The notes under the pieces were generated by a model that did not search any database, had not been told where the DNA came from, and was given only the letters and a program-made list of their open reading frames with translations. Below are positions 31,422 to 37,752 of a stretch of 37,752 nt of DNA, in pieces. Within the stretch, counting starts at the first letter, position 1. Every line of letters begins with the position of its first letter. The DNA comes from a virus: IMG/VR virus record IMGVR_UViG_3300035138_000080, positions 1 to 37,752 of that record. The stretch is one strand, 5' to 3'. A program made the translations under genes and the position numbers.

Positions 31422-33758
31422 ATGCAGATAAAACCAAATGAAGTAGTCTTAATAAATAATAACGGCGATAGACGTGTTTTCGATCGGGACACAGAGGCGC
31501 AACTTGCGTTGCGCCAAGGGTACAGGAATGAAACAAGAGAAGAATATGAAGAAAGGCTAACAAAAGAGAGGTTATCTTCACCAGTCGAACAAGTCAAGTC
31601 CTTTGTCGCAGGGGCAGCTCGCGGTGCGTCGTTTGGTATTTCTGACGTAGTGCTATCAAGGGCTGATGAACAAGCACGAAAAAGCCTAGAATTACGCAAG
31701 GAAGTAAGCCCCGGCGCATCTATTGCTGGGGAAATTGCCGGCGCCCTGGTTGGGTCAAAGGTCGGGGTAGGAAAGGCGCTCGCGCGAGGAGCAGAAAGCA
31801 TTGCCGCAAGGGCAACGGGAGGAATCGCAAGCTCATTACTTCGAAAAACTCTCAAGACGGCCATATCAGAGGGGGCAGAAGGGGCTGCCTATGGGCTTGG
31901 GCAAACTATTTCAGAAGAGGCGCTTGATAGCGACCCAGGAATCAACGCCGAACGATTGGTCGCTAATGTCGGAATAGGGTCTTTGCTCGGAGTGGCAGGG
32001 GGCGGGTTTCTTGGTCTCGCTGGTGGCGTAGCAGGGAAGGCCGGCGCTGCAATTCGCGGTGGCGAGAAAGCTACTGGTGACGATTGGCTGCGGGCTACAG
32101 TAGAGAAGTACACGCGCAGCTCGGCAGCGAAGAGCCTTGGCGCTGAACCAAGCGCATTTAAAAAGCTGGCCAAGCGATCGAAGACGTTCGAAGAATCTGT
32201 TGATGAGTTGGGTGAATTTCTAAGCAAAGAAAAGACGGCAGATGGAAAGCATCTTGTCGAAAAGTGGGACAACCCAGAGAAGATTTACGAAAAAGTTAGG
32301 ACCTACAAGTCACAGATAGGAAAGCAAATAGGCGACTATCACGAAAGCCTGTACGAGATTAGCGGAGATAGCGCAGTCAATATTGATGGGTTTTTTAAAA
32401 GAGCAGATGAAATCATAGGCAAGAGGGAATCGTCGTTGCTTCCAGAGCTCAATCAGCGAGCTGAAAACCTTCGCAAAATTGTGGACAAGGCCAGGTATAT
32501 TGATGGTCCTGATGGAAGCCGCGCTCCAAGGCAACTTACACTTCGGGATGTTGATGTATTCCGAAAAGACATTGACAGCATTGTATACCAGAAGGCCAAG
32601 CCAGGGACAGGGATAGTCCAGGCCCACCCAATGAAAGAAGAGCTAGGGTATTTGGCCAGAACACTGCAAGACGACATCACTAAGCATATTGAGAAAATTG
32701 CGAAACCAGCAGGTGCAGAAGGCAAGGCGTTGATCGCTGCATACAGAGACTTGAATCGAAAGTTCAGCTTTCTATCAAACGCCGAAAAAATAGGCGAGCG
32801 CGGGGTTATGCGCGGGTTCAGCAATCGAGCCTTCAGCCCGAGCGACTATTTGACGGCCATCGGTGGGTCGGCGTCGGGCGCGGCTGCGTTTGGTCCTGTT
32901 GGTATACCTATTGGTGTTGGGGTTGGTGTCGTAAACAAGATATTACGCGAGAGGAGCCGTGCAACAATCACTGCCATAGGTCGTTGGGCTCTCACAAAAG
33001 AAAGCGCATTATCGAGTGCGACAAGGACGCAAGCCAAAATAGAAAAAGCCGCTAGAGGAATCATAAAAAACATAAAACCGAAGCCAGGCCTTTTGGCTGG
33101 CATCACCTATGCGAAGGCAACAAAGCGTTCTCGCGAAGATGAAATCAAGGAATACAGAAGAGTACAAAATAAAATAGCAAGAATAGCAGGAGATCAAAAC
33201 GGCCTTTTCGAAGATATGCGCAACAAAACGGCGTCTTTAAGCGATGCGATGCCGAATCTTGGCCAGGCATCACAAACAAAAATGGTTGAAGTGCTAAATT
33301 ACTTGGCGGCGAAAATGCCAAAAGAAGGCCCTGTTGACCCGTTGCGTCCAAAAAAAGACACTGCGCCGGCCATCCAAGACGTGCGGCGGTTTATGTCACT
33401 TATTGAAATTGCAAACAATCCGTCATCAATTCTTGACCGTATGTCCGATGGTCGTATGCCAACAGTTGATGAGATGGATTTTTTGAGGGCTTGCTTCCCT
33501 CTTGTGGCTCAAGACATAACACGAGCAATCACTGAATCTTTGGAGCGACACAGCGGAGATCTTGGGTACCAACAGAGGCTGAACATCGCTCGTTTAATTG
33601 GCATCAAACAGGCAGTAAGCCCGAAGATAGATTCAATAAAACAAATAGCCCAACAGGAAGAGCAGCAAAAGAAAAATGAATTCAAGTTAACCGCCAGCGC
33701 ATCAAAGCAGCTTGGTAAGAGCATAGAGAAAAGAGCAGAAGGCGTAATCTACAGCTAA
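31422..33758 (+). CDS. Large putative ejection/internal virion protein
   Basis: A 778-residue protein, four bases after the previous gene. Residues 60-225 hold several Gly/Ala-rich amphipathic or membrane segments (SIAGEIAGALVGSKVGVG, NVGIGSLLGVAGGGFLGLAGG) and a further one near 485-510 (SGAAAFGPVGIPIGVGVGVV). The rest is charged and helical. This composition is typical of proteins that form a channel across the envelope during DNA ejection. No lytic transglycosylase motif was found. The stop codon lies within the third GTAATCTACAG motif. Confidence 0.6.
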   Translation: MQIKPNEVVLINNNGDRRVFDRDTEAQLALRQGYRNETREEYEERLTKERLSSPVEQVKSFVAGAARGASFGISDVVLSRADEQARKSLELRKEVSPGASIAGEIAGALVGSKVGVGKALARGAESIAARATGGIASSLLRKTLKTAISEGAEGAAYGLGQTISEEALDSDPGINAERLVANVGIGSLLGVAGGGFLGLAGGVAGKAGAAIRGGEKATGDDWLRATVEKYTRSSAAKSLGAEPSAFKKLAKRSKTFEESVDELGEFLSKEKTADGKHLVEKWDNPEKIYEKVRTYKSQIGKQIGDYHESLYEISGDSAVNIDGFFKRADEIIGKRESSLLPELNQRAENLRKIVDKARYIDGPDGSRAPRQLTLRDVDVFRKDIDSIVYQKAKPGTGIVQAHPMKEELGYLARTLQDDITKHIEKIAKPAGAEGKALIAAYRDLNRKFSFLSNAEKIGERGVMRGFSNRAFSPSDYLTAIGGSASGAAAFGPVGIPIGVGVGVVNKILRERSRATITAIGRWALTKESALSSATRTQAKIEKAARGIIKNIKPKPGLLAGITYAKATKRSREDEIKEYRRVQNKIARIAGDQNGLFEDMRNKTASLSDAMPNLGQASQTKMVEVLNYLAAKMPKEGPVDPLRPKKDTAPAIQDVRRFMSLIEIANNPSSILDRMSDGRMPTVDEMDFLRACFPLVAQDITRAITESLERHSGDLGYQQRLNIARLIGIKQAVSPKIDSIKQIAQQEEQQKKNEFKLTASASKQLGKSIEKRAEGVIYS

Positions 33759-33760
33759 GG
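33744..33760 (+). promoter_or_regulatory. Repeated late-gene leader motif, copy 3
   Basis: GTAATCTACAGCTAAGG ends the ejection-protein gene and runs into the AAGGAG of the next gene. It matches copy 1 over 14 bases plus one inserted A. Confidence 0.5.
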
Positions 33761-33768
33761 AGTTTTGC

Positions 33769-34245
33769 ATGAGAAGATTGTTGCCTGTGTTGACTGTCTT
33801 TGTTTTGTTTGTTGCTTTTCGTTCCCCATCTTTTGCTGATGGCTCTCTTGAACGTGTTGTCTATGTGGCCACAGTGTCTGATGTTGAGTTCACTGACCTT
33901 GCCATCAATACAACAAAAACCACGGATGCCATCAGGACCCTGGGTTTTAATGAGGTAACAGTTTGGATAAATTACACATATTCAAGCGCAACCTATGTCA
34001 ATATGACATGCGAAGAGCAAATGATAGGCGATACAACAACATGGTACAAAATACCTATGTGCAACGATTCGTCTCCTCCTGACTCGACATGTGAGCAATT
34101 GCGAAAACGATGGCCTGTAATAGCGAACGACGCTTGGCGTTGGCGTATTCCTATCATGGGCCGTCGTTTCAGGTGTTCATTCATCACGACAGGTGGAGGA
34201 AGCAGTGATGTAGCCTCTGTGCGTTTTATGGCGGGAAGACAATGA
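33769..34245 (+). CDS. Protein with signal-like N-terminus, tail region
   Basis: A 158-residue protein. MRRLLPVLTVFVLFVAFRSPSFADG is a near-perfect Sec signal peptide. The mature part is beta-rich with two or more cysteine pairs (MTCEEQM, PMCNDSS, STCEQLR, RFRCSF), consistent with disulfides. Exported proteins are unusual in a virion operon. It could be a secreted phage protein, or a virion part whose N-terminus only resembles a signal. It overlaps the next gene by four bases. Confidence 0.65.
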   Translation: MRRLLPVLTVFVLFVAFRSPSFADGSLERVVYVATVSDVEFTDLAINTTKTTDAIRTLGFNEVTVWINYTYSSATYVNMTCEEQMIGDTTTWYKIPMCNDSSPPDSTCEQLRKRWPVIANDAWRWRIPIMGRRFRCSFITTGGGSSDVASVRFMAGRQ

Positions 34246-35573
34246 ACACATTATTGATTATTGCGCTAGCTCTTGCATCCCCAGACTACGACCTATCATG
34301 GAAAGGGTTTCCTGGCTCTGGGGGGACAATCACAGGCGACTTGTCGATTACAGGGACACTTGGCGTTACTGGCGCAACAACGCTTACAGGTGGGTCTACA
34401 ATCGGGGAAGATCTTGTTCTCGTATGCTCAAGTTGCCCATACCTAGTTTATACCCCATCACAGACAACGGATGCAGCGGGAGATGGCCTTACGATACACG
34501 CCGGGCATGCCTACGGCACAAGCAAAAATGGCGGCGACTTGTTATTGTCGGGTGGCGCAGGAAGCCACGAAATCGCGTGTGACCAGTCAATAGCGGCTGG
34601 GGATACCATTACAATAACGGTTGACGGCTCAAGCACCACGCTCACGGAAGGCGTAGAGATCAACGCTGGCCTGAATGATAATGAATGGTGCGCGAGCGTG
34701 TGTACTGGAATCAATGCGATATCAGGCGTAAGTTGCTCTGGCACAACGTCCCCGATTCACCCGTCCACAGATAACGCATCATCGGTGGTATCCTATGATT
34801 TTGCAGATGGCGGTGTAGACGGTGAGTCTCTTGTCGACACTAAAGGCACCGACGGCGTTGTTGTTTTGCCGAATAAATCTAATGAGTGGGCATTCAAATT
34901 AAAAGGAATAGATACAGGGTTTAAATCATATTCTTCAGGTCAGAGCCTTCTGTTGTTTGTTAACGGCTCGAACATAGGCAATTACACAAATGCCACGTTC
35001 TTCTTGAATGGAAATTTAATACTGCTTTCTTCAAATAAACGTATTTACGATTACAACCAAGCTTTGAATCTGGGGAAAACCGCGACAACGTCACATAGTC
35101 TAGCGGCGCAAGATGACGTAATAGTAGGTGATGATCTAGAGGTCGACGGCAACCTGTATGCCGATGGGGATATAATACAAAGCACAGAAAAAGGGGCAGC
35201 ATGGAAACGAGAGCCGTCTGTGAAGACCGTGACATTTGCAGCGAACCCCGGCGACGCGAGCAAGACTACCAGTGGCCTTTGTCCTGCCAATGCCACAATT
35301 AAAGGCATCACCTGGCGAGTGGTCACGACAGGGACGAATTGCGCATCCGTTGAAATCGGCGACGGTGTAGATGCGGACATGTTCGCTACAGCCTTCGGCA
35401 TCACCCAAGGCGACACAGGCGATATATCAGATTACACCGACACGACACGCGTCAATGTACACGATGCAGCGGGGTTCGAGGCGACCGTGACAGCCAACGG
35501 CGGCAACTGCTTCGATCTTTCCATACGATTTACGTGTTTTTACGAATATCTAACTGCCGACACGGCGAACTGA
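34242..35573 (+). CDS. Tail fibre/spike-like protein
   Basis: A 443-residue protein. After a hydrophobic start (MNTLLIIALALASPD), repeats GDLSITGTLGVTGATTLTGGSTIGEDL and a second set near residue 290 (DDVIVGDDLEVDGNLYADGDI) form the short beta repeats seen in phage fibres. A middle domain carries TIHAGHAYGTSKNGGDLLLSGGAG, and the C-terminal 110 residues form a compact beta domain with cysteines. This is the likely receptor-binding fibre. No S74 domain is attached here. Confidence 0.7.
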   Translation: MNTLLIIALALASPDYDLSWKGFPGSGGTITGDLSITGTLGVTGATTLTGGSTIGEDLVLVCSSCPYLVYTPSQTTDAAGDGLTIHAGHAYGTSKNGGDLLLSGGAGSHEIACDQSIAAGDTITITVDGSSTTLTEGVEINAGLNDNEWCASVCTGINAISGVSCSGTTSPIHPSTDNASSVVSYDFADGGVDGESLVDTKGTDGVVVLPNKSNEWAFKLKGIDTGFKSYSSGQSLLLFVNGSNIGNYTNATFFLNGNLILLSSNKRIYDYNQALNLGKTATTSHSLAAQDDVIVGDDLEVDGNLYADGDIIQSTEKGAAWKREPSVKTVTFAANPGDASKTTSGLCPANATIKGITWRVVTTGTNCASVEIGDGVDADMFATAFGITQGDTGDISDYTDTTRVNVHDAAGFEATVTANGGNCFDLSIRFTCFYEYLTADTAN

Positions 35574-35580
35574 GGAAGAC

Positions 35581-36105
35581 ATGAACGCATTATTGCTCGC
35601 TGTTGTTTTATCCGCGCCTGGAGATCCGTATGTCCAATGGTTTAGCGAACGAGTGCAGCTTTCTTCGGGTCAAAAGTCAACACTGGTGTCCCAGGTGTTG
35701 GCAAGAGCCCCAGGTGTAGTTGTGTCTGAGTTAATGAAGCTTGAGTGTAAAAGAGAGAATGGTTATGCGTGCTGCACTCCATATACAAACGAGCCGCAAA
35801 CAGGAACAGCGATACGGGATTTACTTATAGCTGGCGTAACTTGGACTCCTGGGGAAGAAGCAGAAACACAATTAAAAGAATGGACGAGGTTTTGTGTCAC
35901 AGGATCGGCTCTATCAGCATTGGCAACGTTCGTCGGCAACATTACAACCGAATCGAGCGGGCTGCCATTGCTCGGAGCTGTATTTGATAGGCCCGCGGGA
36001 ACAACAGATGTATACCTGACAACTGAGTACAAGCGCCCCATGAGCTCCGCTGATTGCCTGACATACTCCGACAGAACACTTATACCCATGGGGATTGTAC
36101 CATAA
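35581..36105 (+). CDS. Unknown protein after the fibre gene, signal-like start
   Basis: A 174-residue protein starting MNALLLAVVLSAPGDPYVQW, close in form to the fibre gene's start. The rest has several cysteines (CKRENGYACCTPY, RFCVTG, ADCLTYSD) and is probably beta-rich. It may be a fibre partner or assembly factor. Its TAA stop overlaps the next ATG. Confidence 0.6.
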   Translation: MNALLLAVVLSAPGDPYVQWFSERVQLSSGQKSTLVSQVLARAPGVVVSELMKLECKRENGYACCTPYTNEPQTGTAIRDLLIAGVTWTPGEEAETQLKEWTRFCVTGSALSALATFVGNITTESSGLPLLGAVFDRPAGTTDVYLTTEYKRPMSSADCLTYSDRTLIPMGIVP

Positions 36106-36341
36106 TGATTGTTTTTATTTGCGACAAAGAAGGCCTATGGCACGCAACAAAAGAAAAAAGCGCAGATAAAGTATCTAATGGTGACAAAGTAAAAATATTA
36201 TGCAAAAAGAAAAGCAAGGAGGCCTTTTTTTCTGCCGAGGAAGAAAGTGTTTTAGCGTTTACCTTTAGATATGAAAAGTTTTTTGGTGTTAGACCAAGGG
36301 TTTGCGACAAATGTTGCAGCATTGTTTTGAACGGGAAATAA
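36105..36341 (+). CDS. Small Cys-containing protein, 78 residues
   Basis: A Lys-rich protein (MIVFICDKEGLWHATKEKSA...) ending with RPRVCDKCCSIVLNGK. The CxxCC end could bind metal. It is started by overlap with the previous stop (TAATG). No family was recognised. Confidence 0.6.
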   Translation: MIVFICDKEGLWHATKEKSADKVSNGDKVKILCKKKSKEAFFSAEEESVLAFTFRYEKFFGVRPRVCDKCCSIVLNGK

Positions 36342-36342
36342 T

Positions 36343-36624
36343 TTGAGCCTAGTTGACACTGCACAAAAAATACTGAATGAGTCAACGGCTTTTGGTGCTT
36401 TGTCTATTTTTTCGTTGTCAGTAATAGGATGGCTTTTGAGGGAAAGGAAGCAGCTTCTCTCTGATGTATCAAAATCAAGAAAAGCGTTTGTAGATCAATT
36501 GATCGAACAAGCGCGAATTGAGCATGATGTAAATACTCGCCTTTCTTCTCAACTTATGTCCTTCAAACTAATCAAAGCATCTCTTGAAGAGAGGAAATGG
36601 CTAGAAAATGCTTCGAAGAAATAA
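36343..36624 (+). CDS. Small membrane-anchored coiled-coil protein
   Basis: A 93-residue protein with a TTG start at 36343 behind GGGAA. Residues 18-32 (FGALSIFSLSVIGWLLRER) are one membrane span, followed by a long charged helix. This could be another lysis or envelope protein; the plan resembles small phage membrane proteins near holins. The start codon is unusual but no ATG precedes the membrane segment. Confidence 0.55.
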   Translation: MSLVDTAQKILNESTAFGALSIFSLSVIGWLLRERKQLLSDVSKSRKAFVDQLIEQARIEHDVNTRLSSQLMSFKLIKASLEERKWLENASKK

Positions 36625-36964
36625 AGAGAAGTCACCAACGTTAATACAAACAATCATTGCTCTATCAATGAATGAGGAAGCGTTTAAGGGTATTAACAAA
36701 GAGAAGATTAGGGCCCTTGGTGACGAGTATTACAGAAAAGAGCAAAAAAAATGCGGAGAATATCTTGTAGAACATGGCGTGCTCACAGAAAGCCAAATGT
36801 ATCTTGCTCTTGGCATACAAGCTAAAATCAATGGCAACGATAAGCTATCTATCGACAACCTATTGATCGCCATGAAAGAGATAGCAAGACGCGCTTATGA
36901 AACGATGACGCAAGCAGATGCATTATCAAAAGCGATAGAAGAAGAGATCAAGACAAATGAGTGA
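36608..36964 (+). CDS. Unknown helical protein, 118 residues
   Basis: A charged helical protein (EEYLVEHGVLTESQMYLALG-like middle, as CGEYLVEHGVLTESQMYLALG). The segment VLTESQMYLAL is like the start of small adaptor domains, but no firm family is seen. It overlaps the genes on both sides by several bases, in a tight operon leading to lysis genes. Confidence 0.6.
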   Translation: MLRRNKEKSPTLIQTIIALSMNEEAFKGINKEKIRALGDEYYRKEQKKCGEYLVEHGVLTESQMYLALGIQAKINGNDKLSIDNLLIAMKEIARRAYETMTQADALSKAIEEEIKTNE

Positions 36965-37292
36965 CATAATTAAAGGGAACTTATTTATCGGAAACAGCAA
37001 GGATAGTCGAGGCCGGTGTATGTCCTGCCCGTTGCCTGTTGATGTAGATAGACTTTGCGGAAAGGTCAGAATAAACGAAAAAAGAATATCAGAAATACGG
37101 GCGGGACAGATAGAGCTATCATCAAGGCTTGAGGGATCAATCAAGCTTCTTGGCGAACATATAGGAAGATTCGCGCAAAACTTAAGCAAAGTCGATATTA
37201 TTGAAGAAAGGCTTACAGATAAAATATTGTCACTTAGTGAGATGCTGCTTGAGTTAAAGCGTACGATTAGAGACATGAAGGGAAAGCAATGA
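36957..37292 (+). CDS. Unknown coiled-coil protein, 111 residues
   Basis: The N-terminal 30 residues carry CMSCPLPVDVDRLC, and the rest is a long charged coiled coil (KRISEIRAGQIELSSRLEGS...). It overlaps both neighbours. The function is unknown. Its place just before the holin-like gene hints at a lysis or envelope role. Confidence 0.6.
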   Translation: MSDIIKGNLFIGNSKDSRGRCMSCPLPVDVDRLCGKVRINEKRISEIRAGQIELSSRLEGSIKLLGEHIGRFAQNLSKVDIIEERLTDKILSLSEMLLELKRTIRDMKGKQ

Positions 37293-37534
37293 TAACGCTA
37301 TTTAAAAAGCTTTTTCAAAAGCTTCTGTATGACGAGCTAGCTGTTAGGCGATGGGCGAGAAGTTTGATGTTTAGTCTTTGCGGTATTGGTGTTGCCTTTG
37401 CTGATCAGTTATCCTCTTTAATCGAAAGCGCGGATGCCGTCAAGACGATAAAGATTGTTGGCGTTGTTTGCGGTGCTCTTGGCGGCGCAATTACAGCCGG
37501 AGAAAAAAACAAGAATCAAAATGCAAAAGATTAA
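37289..37534 (+). CDS. Holin-like small membrane protein
   Basis: An 81-residue protein with a basic N-terminus, a hydrophobic stretch at 24-41 (SLMFSLCGIGVAFADQL) and another at 53-71 (TIKIVGVVCGALGGAITAG), ending in a charged tail. The small size, two spans and location directly before the spanin and endolysin genes fit a holin that releases the endolysin. No specific holin family was recognised. Confidence 0.6.
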   Translation: MITLFKKLFQKLLYDELAVRRWARSLMFSLCGIGVAFADQLSSLIESADAVKTIKIVGVVCGALGGAITAGEKNKNQNAKD

Positions 37535-37752
37535 AGGTTACATTATTATTGTTCTTGGGTTTCTTGTGTCAATAGTGATGGCTGCTCTTGGTGCACTAGC
37601 GCTGTTCAAGAGTAGAATTGAAAACAAACGACTTGGTAATATAGCAAAAGACTTAGCGAAAAAGAACGCCGAACGAGCCAGAGAACAAGCGAAAGAAGCA
37701 AAAAAATCCATAAGCGCTCAAGCCGAGAATGCAATAAAAAAGACAGACGATA
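37521..37752 (+). CDS. Inner-membrane spanin-like (Rz-like) protein, 5' part
   Basis: This is the first part of a 101-residue protein that runs off the right end and finishes at base 201. It starts at ATG 37521, overlapping the end of the preceding holin-like gene. Residues 8-30 form one hydrophobic membrane segment. The rest is a highly charged Lys/Glu/Ala helix likely to form a periplasmic coiled coil. This N-in single-anchor plan, next to an endolysin and with a second exported ORF starting out of frame in its 3' end, matches i-spanins of Gram-negative phages. The role is inferred from architecture and position, not from a recognised domain. Confidence 0.7.
   Translation, partial: MQKIKGYIIIVLGFLVSIVMAALGALALFKSRIENKRLGNIAKDLAKKNAERAREQAKEAKKSISAQAENAIKKTDD
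37626..37752. repeat. Terminal direct repeat, right copy
   Basis: Identical to bases 1-127. Removing one copy gives a closed molecule of about 37,625 bp with an uninterrupted lysis gene across the junction. Confidence 0.9.

Overview
This window is a tailed-phage genome that closes on itself. Bases 1-127 are identical to bases 37626-37752, the usual signature of a circular contig, so the unique genome is about 37,625 bp. The phage has a lambda-like regulatory plan with short-tail (podovirus-like) virion genes: TerS, TerL, portal, scaffold, coat, connector, a beta-rich tail hub, large ejection-type proteins, a tail fibre and a lysis cassette. No tail tube, tape-measure, DNA polymerase, RNA polymerase or integrase gene was recognised. 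The host should be Gram-negative, because there is an inner-membrane spanin-like gene and a lipobox moron. A sigma-like plus MerR-like gene pair faintly suggests a deltaproteobacterial or myxococcal-type host, which is only an impression.

Layout. (1) 37.3 kb through the junction to 1.4 kb, rightward: holin-like, spanin and M15 endolysin genes. (2) 7.3 kb down to 1.4 kb, leftward early operon: small genes, a YqaJ-type exonuclease and RecT. It is interrupted by two remarkable repeat arrays (4672-6036 and about 1454-2084) and by strong hairpins between genes. (3) 7.4-11.5 kb, mostly rightward: an XRE regulator, an MT-A70 methyltransferase, a lambda-O-like initiator with iterons inside its gene, a probable helicase loader, a RusA-like resolvase and small genes. 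A leftward RyR-domain gene lies between the methyltransferase and initiator genes. (4) 13.6 kb down to 11.6 kb, leftward: a cluster of small unknown genes, most with a similar ribosome-binding leader. (5) 13.8-37.3 kb, rightward late operon: truncated sigma-like and MerR-like genes, a GNAT-like gene, DNA packaging, head, tail and ejection genes. It is interrupted only by an antisense lipoprotein metalloprotease gene at 27.5-28.0 kb.

How the parts may work together. The XRE protein probably controls a divergent promoter at 7.3 kb, and a near copy of its putative operator lies before the late region. The initiator probably binds TGTAACG iterons both inside its own gene (origin) and at its own start (autoregulation). 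The exonuclease and RecT form a Red-like pair. The sigma-like and MerR-like proteins are good candidates for late-gene activation.

The most unusual content is the pair of arrays. Ten copies of a core of about 45 bp are separated by runs of a degenerate hexamer (leftward TCG-NGG). Read leftward they form ten small ORFs, MSI[V/A]IFERWVG followed by Ser alternating with Arg, Trp or Gly. Within each array every ORF is joined to the next by an ATGA stop/start overlap. The two arrays bracket the exonuclease/RecT cassette. I do not know of a described system like this.
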